Shown here: positions 9,087 to 18,700 of the stretch, piece after piece
How the letters are laid out: each line of letters begins with the position of its first letter
Numbering within the stretch: position 1 is the stretch's first letter
Origin: DRPN01 sp964599235
GTDB lineage: Bacteria; Bacteroidota; Bacteroidia; Bacteroidales; VadinHA17
DNA length: 64,000 nucleotides
Direction of reading: 5' to 3'
NCBI GenBank assembly: GCA_964599235.1
Contig: CAZRDX010000010.1
Location: 7,901-71,900 of the forward strand
Made by a program: the position numbers and the translations under genes
Notes under the pieces: generated by a model
Seen by the model: the letters and a program-made list of their open reading frames with translations, nothing else
Told to the model about the DNA's origin: nothing
The model's database searches: none

Positions 9087-9737
9087 ATGAGAGTTATGAA
9101 AAAATGGAATGATTTAACGTGGATTTTTGTTTTGGTGTCTCTTTCCCCTGTGTTGTTCACAGGTTGTTCGGATGATGATACGTCGCCATCGGGTGAAGAT
9201 GTGACGGTGAGCCTCACCACGAAGAACAATGTGAAAGTGGACACCTGGGTCTATTTTTCTTTTGAGAAAGCGTGTGAGGTGGAGGGCATTGATTCTTCGA
9301 ATTTTCAGACCTCCACTGACTGGGATATTGCTTTTCACAGCCGGCATGTACGTCTCAACGGAGGGGCTTCGGGGCCGGGTCTGGCGGAGGCGGTCGACCT
9401 GGGTCAGGTAAGCTGGGAGACGGTGACGGTGGCTCCCGATACCGGATATGTGAAGGACCGGTGGGTGGACAGCATCCTCTTTGCCGGCGTGGGTGAGGAG
9501 GGACCCATCATGATAGGTACCTGGCTCAATCCCGCTTTTGAGACAGCCTTCACGGTGGACCTGAACACTTATCCTCCCACCTACATGGCCAACAGGAACG
9601 TATATGTGGTCCGGACGGCTTCGGGGCGTTACGTGAAGCTGATGATCACCGACTACTACAACGACAAGGGGGAGAGCGGCTATATTACTTTCCGTTTCCG
9701 GATGGCTCCCGAAGGGTCGAAGGAGTTCGGACTCTGA
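9087..9737 (+). CDS. HmuY-family lipoprotein (haem-binding type)
   Basis: The 216-residue protein has a lipoprotein signal with lipobox LFTGC (Cys27) followed by an SDDDTSPSG linker. The body resembles HmuY: NNVKVDTWVYFSFEKACEVEG..., then STDWDIAFHSRHVRLNGGASGPG, which is the hallmark W-D-I-AF and R-x-NGG segment of the family, and a C-terminal KLMITDYYNDKGESGYITFRFRM. HmuY proteins capture haem at the cell surface and pass it to the HmuR receptor, and the receptor gene is 12 bp upstream. Candidate axial ligands (His, Met) are present, but which bind haem cannot be seen. An internal ATG at 9096 is an equally possible start. The gene converges on cysM with a 10-bp gap and no obvious terminator. 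Confidence 0.85.
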   Translation: MRVMKKWNDLTWIFVLVSLSPVLFTGCSDDDTSPSGEDVTVSLTTKNNVKVDTWVYFSFEKACEVEGIDSSNFQTSTDWDIAFHSRHVRLNGGASGPGLAEAVDLGQVSWETVTVAPDTGYVKDRWVDSILFAGVGEEGPIMIGTWLNPAFETAFTVDLNTYPPTYMANRNVYVVRTASGRYVKLMITDYYNDKGESGYITFRFRMAPEGSKEFGL

Positions 9738-9747
9738 GCGGGATGGT

Positions 9748-10671
9748 TCATGTGCCGTAGGAGTGACGGGGTTCGGTCCTGGGGGTTCCGAAGAGGGATG
9801 TGGAGAAATAGCGTTCACCCCGGTCGGGGAGGATGACCACGATGAAGCTCCGCTCGAGTTGGCGGGCCAGCCGCAGGGCTGCCGCCAGGGCTGCTCCGCT
9901 GCTCATGCCGGCGAGGATGCCTTCATCGCGGGCCAGACGGCGGCTGGTCGCGAAAGCCTCTTCGTCGTCGACATAAAAGTGCCGGTCGACCAGACGGGGA
10001 TCATAGATGCCGGGAAGTTCGGATTCCTGCATGTTGCGAAGGCCCTGGATGGTATGACCGGGCAGAGGTTCCGCTGCCACGCACGCTACCGGCAGATGAT
10101 GGTCGCGGAAATAGCGGGCCATCCCGGTGAGGGTGCCGCCCGTGCCCAGGGCGGCCACGACATGGGTGACCTTCCCGCCGCTCTGTCGCCATATCTCAGG
10201 GGCCGTGGTCCGGTAGTGGGCCTGCCAGTTGGCAGGGTTGCTGAACTGGTCGGGATGGTAATAACGTCCGGGTTCCTCTTCCAGAAGGTGCAGGATGGTC
10301 TCTCGTGCCCCGTCGGTGCCGCGCGAGGCCGGCGTGAGCAGCACACGGGCACCCAGGGCCTGCAGCATCATCCTTCGTTCCTGTGAGACCCCCTCGCTCA
10401 TGGCGATCACACAATCGTAGCCTTTCACTGCCGCCACCAGTGCCAGACCTATGCCGGTATTGCCGCTGGTAGCCTCGATGATCGTCCGGCCCGGCAGGAG
10501 CTGACCCTCCGCCTCCGCAGCCAGGATCATCGACAGCGCCGCCCGGTCTTTCACCGATCCGCCCGGGTTCATACCTTCCAACTTGACCCACACACTCACA
10601 CGGCCGGAAGGGACAAGCCGCTTCAGCTCTACCAGAGGTGTGTTCCCGATAAGATCAAGCACATTCTTCAT
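9748..10671 (-). CDS. cysM: Cysteine synthase (O-acetylserine sulfhydrylase), CysM type
   Basis: The 307-residue enzyme makes L-cysteine from O-acetylserine and sulfide, or thiosulfate in CysM enzymes, with pyridoxal phosphate. PLP-lysine 41 lies in NPGGSVKDRAA. The substrate loop EATSGNTGIG is at 66-75, the phosphate-binding GTGGT at 176-180 and the GMSSGAA segment near 265. The C-terminal PDRGERYFST is typical of the CysM branch. Length is normal. The start codon lies only about 27 bp after the T-run of an intrinsic terminator that ends a 150-170 nt leader encoding a Cys-rich peptide. Expression is therefore probably controlled by cysteine-dependent attenuation (see the leader entry). The 3' end converges on the HmuY gene. 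Confidence 0.92.
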   Translation of the reverse strand: MKNVLDLIGNTPLVELKRLVPSGRVSVWVKLEGMNPGGSVKDRAALSMILAAEAEGQLLPGRTIIEATSGNTGIGLALVAAVKGYDCVIAMSEGVSQERRMMLQALGARVLLTPASRGTDGARETILHLLEEEPGRYYHPDQFSNPANWQAHYRTTAPEIWRQSGGKVTHVVAALGTGGTLTGMARYFRDHHLPVACVAAEPLPGHTIQGLRNMQESELPGIYDPRLVDRHFYVDDEEAFATSRRLARDEGILAGMSSGAALAAALRLARQLERSFIVVILPDRGERYFSTSLFGTPRTEPRHSYGT

Positions 10672-10697
10672 GTCGTTCGTTCTTTTAGGGCAATAAC

Positions 10698-10731
10698 AAA
10701 AAAACTCCCGGACAGCTCCGGGAGTTTTTTT
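10698..10731 (-). terminator. Intrinsic terminator in the cysM leader (attenuator)
   Basis: A 9-bp perfect stem (ACTCCCGGA at 10725-10717 and TCCGGGAGT at 10712-10704 on the minus strand) with a 4-nt loop is flanked by A7 and T7, so it works on either strand. It lies between the leader peptide and cysM, with about 27 bp from the T-run to the start codon. That leaves little room for a separate cysM promoter. Confidence 0.85.
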
Positions 10732-10761
10732 GCGGTATCTGTTATCGGATCTTGAAGGTGA

Positions 10762-10842
10762 TCAGTCAGGCATACCGCTCCTTCCTCCCGGCAGGAGACC
10801 GGAAGCACAACAACAGAAGGTATGCCGATGATCGTGCAACAT
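10762..10842 (-). CDS. cysM leader peptide with three tandem Cys codons
   Basis: A 26-codon ORF, MLHDHRHTFCCCASGLLPGG followed by RSGMPD and a TGA stop, is encoded upstream of cysM. Codons 10-12 (10815-10807) are TGT TGT TGT. It starts 11 nt after a perfect -7 promoter element and ends before an intrinsic terminator. This is the arrangement of ribosome-mediated attenuation, in which scarcity of charged tRNA-Cys would stall the ribosome at the Cys run. The surrounding RNA can form competing stems. Arm GGCATACC (10826-10819) pairs with GGTATGCC (10776-10769), while GCGGTAT (10778-10772) can instead pair with ATACCGC (10738-10732). CCGGGAG (10791-10785) can pair with the terminator's first arm CTCCCGG (10724-10718). 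Expression is not proven. Confidence 0.72.
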   Translation of the reverse strand: MLHDHRHTFCCCASGLLPGGRSGMPD

Positions 10843-10852
10843 GATGACGGGG

Positions 10853-10860
10853 CAAAGATA
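10853..10860 (-). promoter_or_regulatory. -7 promoter element of the cysM leader
   Basis: TATCTTTG on the minus strand is a perfect Bacteroidota -7 element, 19 bp after the AIM24-family gene stop and 11 bp before the leader-peptide ATG. The -33 element is not clear. The predicted transcript would have a very short 5' end before the leader peptide. Confidence 0.55.
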
Positions 10861-10878
10861 GATCATCTTCCCGAAAGA

Positions 10879-11643
10879 TCATTCGAAAAGACCGCCCAGG
10901 AACGAACTTTCTCCTTTGCGGCTGTTCTCTCCGCCGGGGGTGAGTTGCTGGATGAGTTTACGTACGGGCATCGACTGCAGCCAGACCTTGCCCGTTCCGC
11001 TGAGGGTGGCGAGGAAGATCCCTTCGCCACCGAAGAACATCGAAGTGAGGTTTCCTGCCCTGGCGATGGAATAGTCGATGGCCGGTTCGAAGCCGACGAG
11101 GCATCCGGTATCCACACGGAGGGTTTCCCCGTGCAGCTCTTTTTCCACCACGGTACCGCCGGCATGTACGAAGGCAAGACCGTTGCCCACCAGTTTTTCG
11201 AGGATGAACCCTTCGCCGCCGAAGAAAGTGGCTCCGAGCCTTTGGTTGAAGGTGATGGTGATGTGGGTGCCTTTGGCTGCACATAGAAAAGCGTCTTTCT
11301 GCAGGATCACCTGCCCGCCCAATGCCGCCAGATCAATGGGTACGATGGTGCCTGGATATGGTGCGGAAAAGGCTACGCGTTGCTTGCCTGTACCCATATT
11401 GGTGAAATGGGTCAGGAAGATCGATTCGCCCGTGAGCCCCCGCTTGGCTGCCGACCAAAGCTTGCCAAGAACGCCGGAAGAGGCCTCGCTGCCGTCTCCC
11501 AAACGGGTCTCAAAGGTGATGCCTTCCTCCATATAGAACATACTGCCTGCTTCGGCGATCACAGTCTCGCCGGGATCCAGCTCTATCTCCACGAACTGGA
11601 TGTCATGTCCTTCAATACGGTAATCAATCTCATGGGATCTCAT
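10879..11643 (-). CDS. AIM24/TIGR00266-family protein
   Basis: The 254-residue protein has the repeated glycine-rich beta-strand pattern of the AIM24 family (DUF124, TIGR00266). Characteristic segments are DPGETVIAEAGSMFYMEEGI near the N-terminus, GTHITITFNQRLGATFFGGEGFILEKLVGNG in the middle and FFGGEGIFLATLSGTGKVWLQSMP near the C-terminus. The family is widespread in bacteria and folds as a beta-sandwich trimer or prism. The biochemical role is unknown, although mitochondrial AIM24 affects inner-membrane organisation. There is no signal peptide, so it is probably cytosolic. It is monocistronic, and its transcript may run into the cysM leader and terminator. Confidence 0.87.
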   Translation of the reverse strand: MRSHEIDYRIEGHDIQFVEIELDPGETVIAEAGSMFYMEEGITFETRLGDGSEASSGVLGKLWSAAKRGLTGESIFLTHFTNMGTGKQRVAFSAPYPGTIVPIDLAALGGQVILQKDAFLCAAKGTHITITFNQRLGATFFGGEGFILEKLVGNGLAFVHAGGTVVEKELHGETLRVDTGCLVGFEPAIDYSIARAGNLTSMFFGGEGIFLATLSGTGKVWLQSMPVRKLIQQLTPGGENSRKGESSFLGGLFE

Positions 11644-11754
11644 GGTTGAGTTTTTTAGTTGAGGATAAAAGTAATTTTTATTTTACGAAGAAATACTGCT
11701 GAAGTTTTTTAAATTTAGCCGGATCTAGGGGGGCACCTGACAAGATCCGGTACT

Positions 11755-14700
11755 ATGAGATCTTTATTCGTTCTGTTGTTGTGGTTACTGGTTTGGCCGG
11801 GACCAGTTCTGGGACGCAACATCTATGTATCGGCGGTGCATGGATCGGATGAGGGGGACGGCAGTGCGGCCAGTCCTTATGCCACCATACACAAAGCTTT
11901 GGCCACAGCTGTCCCGGGAGATGTGGTTCTGCTCACCGACGGAGTGTTCCGTGAGGAAGTGGTTATTACCGTGTCGGATATCACCCTTCGTGCCACGGGT
12001 GAGGATGTGACCATCACCGGAACGGATCTGGTGAGTGGCTGGGAAACGGACAACGACACCCTCTATTGGGCCTGTGTCTCCCAAAAAGTGGGACAGCTGT
12101 TCATGGACGGGATCCCTCAGGTAAGGGCAAAATTTCCCAACCAGGAGGTCGATACCGATCTTTTTCATTTTACCACCCTGCATGGGGAAAGAACCTCTTC
12201 TTTTCTCACTTCCGATGCTTTCACGCAGCCGTCGGGTTTTTTTGACGGCGCCACGGTCTGGATGCTGCTGGGAAAAAGGTGGGTGGCTCTGACCGCCCAT
12301 GTGGACAGATATGCCGGGGGGAGGATGGAACTGTCGAATATTTCAGCCAGTTATGAAGGATCAGGCATTTTTTTTGTAAGCAATTGCCGCAACTGTCTGG
12401 ATCACGACGGTGAATGGTACTGGGAGAACGATACTTTGTACTATTGGAACAGCCGGATAGACCCCCGGGAACACCGTATGGAGGCAAAAGTACGCGACAG
12501 GATCATTCATGTTAACGGAGCATCCCGTGTCATTATCGACGGCGTGGATGGTTTTGCCGGCAGTGTCATCCTGGGGGAAACGCGCGAATGCAAGTTGCTC
12601 CGAGGGACGTTCCGTTACCTGACCGATTACGACTATCTGGGAGAGAGTCGCACTTACATGCGTCTGTCGTATCTTAAACCCACTTCTTACGGGGTGGGTA
12701 TCGGTCTTTTCGGTGTCAGGGATACGATTGCCTATTGTCATGTGGCCTGGAGTGCGGGGGATGCCATTACTTTGTACGGTGACAGCAGTGTGGTTTACCG
12801 CTGTACGGTCCATGACGCCAATTACAGGGCCACCGACGCTTCGGTCATCTCCATCGGAGGACGTGGCGTGAGCATCCTGCGCAGTGATCTGTTCAATGCG
12901 GGCCGCGATCTGATCACCAACGGCGATGCCAAAGGGTTCAGGATCATGTACAACCGGCTTCATACCATCGCCCTGCTGGCATGGGATGTGGGGATCTTTT
13001 ATAGCTGGGGCAAAGATGGCGGAAACGGGGAGATCGCTTTCAACCATATCTATGATGCCTATTCCGGCAACCCCGACCCTTCGTGGGGAGCCGTGGGGGT
13101 ATACCTCGACAACGGTTCAAGGAATTTCCTGGTCCACCACAATGTGATCCACGACATCAAGGGGATGGGTATACAATACAATTATCCCGGTTACAATCTG
13201 CGTTCATACCATAACACCGTTTACAATACCACCATTGAAATGAGAGCGGTGGGCGACGATGTGCCAGGCGTGACTCCCGGGGAGTGTCGTCTTTATAACA
13301 ATTACACGGACCGCAGGTTGCTCGATGTTTACTGGACCGATCTGAAGAACAACTGGGTGAGCGGTCTGGATTATCTTCAGGGACGTGATACGGGGAACTT
13401 TCTTCCCCTGGAGGGAAGTGTGCTGGTGGATCACGGGATCTTTGTGGATGAGATCAGGGAAATCCCATATTCCGGCGACGGACCGGACATCGGGGCGTAT
13501 GAGCTGGGCCTGGAACCATGGGATGTGGGACCCGCTTCGACGGCAGAGGTGAAGAACGAACATCTTACCTTACGGGATACCGCCGGGAATCTTTTGCGCG
13601 GGACTCCGATGTTCCTGGCTGCCGAATTGCCGGAAGACCTGCAATTTGCACTGGACCCGGAGAATTGGCTCCGCCTGCGCCGCAACGGTCTCAACACCGT
13701 GCGACTTTGCTGGGCTGACCCCTGGTATGCTCATCAGGGCAAAGCACATTGGACTGTGGAAGAAGTGTTGCCCTATCTGGACAGCTGTGTGGCCAATGCC
13801 CGCCGTACGGGCATGAATGTGATCATCACTTATTATGATCCGGGGGCACAGGATCTTTATGATACCGCCTTTTCATTTTCGAAGGAGACGGTTTTCTGGG
13901 AAAAAGTGGCCCCGCGCTACGCTGAGTTGGACCATGTCAGCTATGAACTTGCGGATGCTCCTGTAAATATTGCGGAAAAATACACGGTTCAGGATTTCAG
14001 GGAGGGATATCTGCAATTATATAATGAGGTAAGAACATGGGCTCCCATGCGGGAAGTACTGATGTTTTCCTTTGGGGAAACAGAAAAAAAGATCGTGGGA
14101 GTGGTGGAGGAGTATGCAGGATCGCTGGCGTGGGATCATACCACGGTGGCCTACCATCTGAAAGGGACGGTCACTACGGCACCCGTGCTTTCCGTCATGG
14201 CGAACCGGCGTGCCATCTGTACACGGTGGGACTACCCCTGGAAAGAAGGAAATATACCGGTGGATGGGTGCCGACAGAACGTCCAGGCACTCGAACGTAT
14301 CGGTGCTTCCTGGATCGATTGGCGGGATCCGGCCGATACCTTACTGGATGAATACATGGATTCGCTCCTTTTTGATGCACACCGAGAAGGTTACTGGTGG
14401 GGGATGCCCGTCGACACCATTGCCATGGAAAGGGTGAACCTCTTACAGGACACCGTGCACCTTGTTGCCGGTTTGTCTGTACGGCTCGAAGCCCTGGTGA
14501 TGCCCGCCTTGTCCCGTGATCCCGGGATCGTCTGGTACACCTCCGATCCCGGGATGCTGGATGTGGACAATACCGGACGTATTACGGCCCATTACATTGT
14601 GAACGGAGACACGTTGGTTGTCTATGCGAAGGCTGCTTCCGGATGTTGCAGCGACAGTTGCCTGGTGATCATTGAGCCTTCACCGGACAAATGCGCTTAT

Positions 14701-15423
14701 CCGGACTGTGTGCCACACCCCATACCCGGCGAGATCAACCCTACCTGGTTCGACAATGGGGGGGAAGGGATCAGCTATCACGACCTTTCACCCGGCAATG
14801 CAGGGAACGGTCCCCGCCAGGATGAGGATGTGGATACCGAATACCGGCTTGAAGGAGGTTCCATAGGAGGAATAGAATCGGGAGAGTGGCTGGATTACAC
14901 CATCCATGCTGAAGAGAACGGCCATTATCAGATCTCGATATTGTTCGCTGCCACCAGCCGGTACGGCCGTTTTCATATCGAGGTCGATGGCAGGGATGTT
15001 ACCGGGATGGTTTATGTCAATGCTTCGGGAAGTTACAACAGTTTCAAGGCCACAGAGGCAGGTACCGTATACCTGGAAGCGGGAGACCATCTGATGCGTA
15101 TTGTTTTTGATTACGCCTACTACAACATGGGAACGATCACTATCTCCCGTGTGACGGGGACCGAACCAGGTGTGACGGCAGAAAAAAATTACGTTTCGGT
15201 TTTTCCCAACCCTGTCAGTGAGAAACTTTTCTTTGTTTCCCGTGTTCCGGTCGACCACTATGTTATCTTTGATATTACCGGCATGGTGGTCATGAAAGGA
15301 ACATTGTACGGAAGAGAGAGCATTTTGGATGTAAGCCGGCTTGAACAGGGATGTTTTCTGATCGTTCTCTACCAGAGGAAAAAAGTTGTGTTAAGAACGA
15401 AAATAGTCAAGCTGGAGGAGTAA
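11755..15423 (+). CDS. Multidomain T9SS-secreted protein: beta-helix, TIM-barrel-like, Ig-like, CBM6
   Basis: The 1222-residue protein has a signal peptide (about 1-21). A right-handed parallel beta-helix follows (about 22-590), opening with the pectate-lyase-like IYVSAVHGSDEGDGSAASPY and containing repeated NxFxxHHNVIHD-type coils. Residues about 595-895 look like a divergent glycosidase TIM barrel (WLRLRRNGLNTVRLCW, GMNVIITYYDP). An Ig-like (Big2-type) segment (about 895-975) and a CBM6-like carbohydrate-binding module (about 980-1135, with GGIESGEWLDYTIH) come next. A T9SS type A sorting domain ends the protein (FPNPVSEKLFF onward). It is probably a secreted or surface polysaccharide-active protein. 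Catalytic residues in the barrel could not be assigned. It stands alone before another T9SS protein. Confidence 0.8.
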   Translation: MRSLFVLLLWLLVWPGPVLGRNIYVSAVHGSDEGDGSAASPYATIHKALATAVPGDVVLLTDGVFREEVVITVSDITLRATGEDVTITGTDLVSGWETDNDTLYWACVSQKVGQLFMDGIPQVRAKFPNQEVDTDLFHFTTLHGERTSSFLTSDAFTQPSGFFDGATVWMLLGKRWVALTAHVDRYAGGRMELSNISASYEGSGIFFVSNCRNCLDHDGEWYWENDTLYYWNSRIDPREHRMEAKVRDRIIHVNGASRVIIDGVDGFAGSVILGETRECKLLRGTFRYLTDYDYLGESRTYMRLSYLKPTSYGVGIGLFGVRDTIAYCHVAWSAGDAITLYGDSSVVYRCTVHDANYRATDASVISIGGRGVSILRSDLFNAGRDLITNGDAKGFRIMYNRLHTIALLAWDVGIFYSWGKDGGNGEIAFNHIYDAYSGNPDPSWGAVGVYLDNGSRNFLVHHNVIHDIKGMGIQYNYPGYNLRSYHNTVYNTTIEMRAVGDDVPGVTPGECRLYNNYTDRRLLDVYWTDLKNNWVSGLDYLQGRDTGNFLPLEGSVLVDHGIFVDEIREIPYSGDGPDIGAYELGLEPWDVGPASTAEVKNEHLTLRDTAGNLLRGTPMFLAAELPEDLQFALDPENWLRLRRNGLNTVRLCWADPWYAHQGKAHWTVEEVLPYLDSCVANARRTGMNVIITYYDPGAQDLYDTAFSFSKETVFWEKVAPRYAELDHVSYELADAPVNIAEKYTVQDFREGYLQLYNEVRTWAPMREVLMFSFGETEKKIVGVVEEYAGSLAWDHTTVAYHLKGTVTTAPVLSVMANRRAICTRWDYPWKEGNIPVDGCRQNVQALERIGASWIDWRDPADTLLDEYMDSLLFDAHREGYWWGMPVDTIAMERVNLLQDTVHLVAGLSVRLEALVMPALSRDPGIVWYTSDPGMLDVDNTGRITAHYIVNGDTLVVYAKAASGCCSDSCLVIIEPSPDKCAYPDCVPHPIPGEINPTWFDNGGEGISYHDLSPGNAGNGPRQDEDVDTEYRLEGGSIGGIESGEWLDYTIHAEENGHYQISILFAATSRYGRFHIEVDGRDVTGMVYVNASGSYNSFKATEAGTVYLEAGDHLMRIVFDYAYYNMGTITISRVTGTEPGVTAEKNYVSVFPNPVSEKLFFVSRVPVDHYVIFDITGMVVMKGTLYGRESILDVSRLEQGCFLIVLYQRKKVVLRTKIVKLEE

Positions 15424-15721
15424 AGAGCTTAATAAAAGAAGAAAAATTTTTGCAAAAAAGCGAAGAAATATCTTATTTTGGAAGGTTGGGAAAAGCCGGA
15501 GGCTGCGGTTGAGAGAATTACTAGGGCGTTTTTTTGGAGGGGCGGGAGGTGCATTCAGCATCATTCCGTGGTTTACGAAAAGGAATGAGATTCTTTTTGT
15601 CAATGAGACGGATCAAAAGTGATGCCTTCCGAAAGATTATAGGGGAGTGGAGCCCCCGTCAAATCCTTTTTTAGTGAAATGAACGTATTTACCCTTTTTA
15701 TTAACCTAAAAAACAAAAACC
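15424..15721 (+). promoter_or_regulatory. Leader region of the 1304-residue T9SS protein gene
   Basis: This gap of about 300 bp contains a weak promoter candidate, TTTG at 15449-15452 and TATTTTG at 15474-15480 (21-nt spacing, imperfect -7). It ends with TTATTAACCTAAA (15698-15710) in an A-rich stretch just before the start codon. A near-identical TTATTAACCT occurs upstream of the SusC gene at 41750. No ORF is supported. Confidence 0.35.
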
Positions 15722-18700
15722 ATGAGATTTAAATCTTTACTTTTTTCATTGGTATTATTGGTGGGCATCTCAACAGGTGCTCAGGCAAAGATCTTGGAGG
15801 CGAATCAGGATACCATCAAGGGCTTGATCTTCTCCGAGACGGCGTATGCTACCGCTTTCAATGCATACTGGGAACTTACCAACATGACGGACGACACCAT
15901 CGATCTGGGGGACATTGATTTTGCGATGATGATGCCGTGGGGTAAGGCGGGTGAGACCTGGGATCCGGGTGAAAACCATCATGCTCTGCCTCATTATTTG
16001 TTGGCTCCGGGCGAATCGTACGTGATCGCCACCTTTTATGATTTCAACCCCAAGCAATATGCAAAGGGGTTGCCCGGTTATGTTGAGAAATTCACCCGGG
16101 ACCGGATGTGGGAGCTGGCCGATCTTCAGATTCATTATGAAGAGTATAACAGCATCCCGCATGAGGACAGCATCACGCCTGGGTGGCAGTTCCTCTCCAA
16201 TTTATGGAACGGCAGCCGTTGTTTCTTCCTGCGCCAGAATATCAATGACACAGCCTGGTATGTGATCGACCAGGTGGGAGGGGTCTTTGATGAAGCTGAC
16301 GGCACCAACGGAGACCATCCTTACGATGTGGCGGGTGTTACCGATGCTACCTCTCACTGCGTTCTGATCCGTAAATACAGTGTGAAAACAGGGAATCTCG
16401 ATTTCGCCAATGCACGCGGTGTGGGGGAAGAGGATTCCGAATGGATCGTGGTGAGATGGGAACCCGATAATTATTGGCGCGATCCTTATTGGACCGTGGG
16501 TAACCATGGCAATTACCAGTTGGTGGATACCATGCTGCAGAGCGATGTTGTGAATATCGATTTTGCCAACAAGACCATCACCGTCCCGTGGGGAACACGC
16601 AGAGGGGACGACATTCTGCATAAAATGAAGCAGCAGCCGGGACTGGCCTGGAATTACATTCTGGGGCCCGAGAACGATTCTCTCACTTTTGCTGCCCAGA
16701 CGGGGGACAAGCTCCTTTTCGTGGCCTGTGGTGATGTAGCCCAGCGGGATACTTTTAAGATCATCGTTTCCGATCCGACCAACGACTGCAACATCGTGGT
16801 GCCCCGAGTCACTCGTGATCCGGAAGGCTGGTGGAAACGGGCTGTGGATTTCGGCCAGGTTAACTGGCCGCGTGTCACACGGCATGAGTCGGGTCAGGAT
16901 ACCATCACAGGAACACTCGGAGGTATTCCTTACGGTACACGGGTCGACTCGCTGCTGAAGCTTCTGGACTTCCCGCCCAATGCAACCTGGGAGTTCATCT
17001 GGGTGGACGGTCTGGAAAAACGTGCAGACCTCAAGAACGGTGATATCCTCCGTGTGACCGCCGAGAACGGCGAGGTGAAAGATTACTACATCGCCGTACG
17101 GGAAATGAGACCCAGCCACGATGCCAACTTGCAGTTCATCACCTGGCCCGACATTCCTGATGAATACCGTGGTCTCTACGGCTGGAACGGAGATACGATT
17201 CCGGGATTCAACCCCGAAGTATATAACTATCGTATCCAGGTGCCCTTCGATTACAACGGCATTCCTTCGCTGGTGGCCCGTCCGCGGAGTGTCAATGCCC
17301 GTGTGGAAGTGACACGGGCCCAGCATCTCTACGGACCCGTCGAAGGACGCAGCATTGTCTTCAAGGTAACGGCCGAGGATGATACTACCATCCGTATCTA
17401 CACCGTTGAACTGGTCAAGGAAAAAGACCCGACGATGATCCAGCCTTTCTATGCAGAACCCTTCTTCTCCGAATACGTGGAACAGGAATTCTGGGGCAAC
17501 TCCTACCTTGAGATCTGCAACCCCGGCAACCAGCCGCTGGACCTGAGTCACTATCTGATCACTCAGGCATGGGACGGTACCGATCCTGCCTATATGATCT
17601 CCATGGTTCCGGCCTGGGACCACAGGTATCAGAAGTACATACCTGGCCGTAAATGGACATCCGATGAAGCCGAATGGAACACTGATCCCCTGGTGGCACA
17701 GTTCGACCCGTCGGTGAACGCCATCGTGGATCCGGGCGATGTCTTCGTGATGGCCGTCCATAACACGCTGAATTTTTTCTACAGTCAGGAGAATGCGGAT
17801 TTCTATAAGGAAACCGTGCTGTCGGAAGTGGATGTCGAGTTCCTTTCCGTAGACGGTCCTAACTATGACATCAGTGTGAGAAACCAGTGGGGTGAGGATG
17901 ATCTTGATAAAGGAGGAACACCCTTATGGCAGTGGCTGCAGGGCAATGTGCTGATGTACAAGATCCTCAACGATTCGGTAAGAGCCGGCAGCAAACCCGC
18001 TACCGATCCCAAGGATTTCGAGCTGATCGAAGAATATGGCATGCCGGATGCTTCCAAGAAGGTCATTTGCGGATACGTGAACCAGCCTAATACAACCTAC
18101 CGTCGTAAGCCTGAGTATACCATGGGAAATCCGGTCTATGGAGCATCCTTCGGTATCAACGGTACTGATTGTGAGTGGTATCACCTGAACCTTAACGACT
18201 TCCGTAATCTTGGTTATGGCTGGCCGTGGTACTACTACATGCTGGGCAGCGACTTGGGTAAGCATTTCTTCAATCCTCCGACCTATTACATGTCGACCGT
18301 AACGGCATATCTTTACAAGGTATCGGAAGGTTATTCGCTCAATGAGTCGATCCGCGGTGTGATGACCGGAACGAAGGTTCAGGACTTCCTGGTCAATATC
18401 TTCAAGGCCGACGAAGGACAGACACTTTATCTGCTTTCTTCGACCACGGACGGTGATACACTTGATATGACCGATGTGTTGAACAACGGTGATACCCTTC
18501 TGGTCATCTCGGCCGACGGTAAGAACATGACCAAGTACATCCTGGATGTGAACGATCAGGGCCTCAGCCATGATGCGGTTCTCACCTCCGATGTCTATAC
18601 CATCGGTGTGGATGGCAACATGGGTACGATCGCCGGTATGGATTATGGTACCACCATACGGGAAGTGCTGGACAATGTCAACGTTCCTGCCGGTGCAAGG

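Noticed and set aside
10698..10860. A known metabolite riboswitch (SAM or TPP type) in front of cysM
   Set aside because: The conserved SAM-I core and the TPP motifs are absent. The only partial likeness is a CTGATC string. The Cys-codon leader peptide explains the region better.
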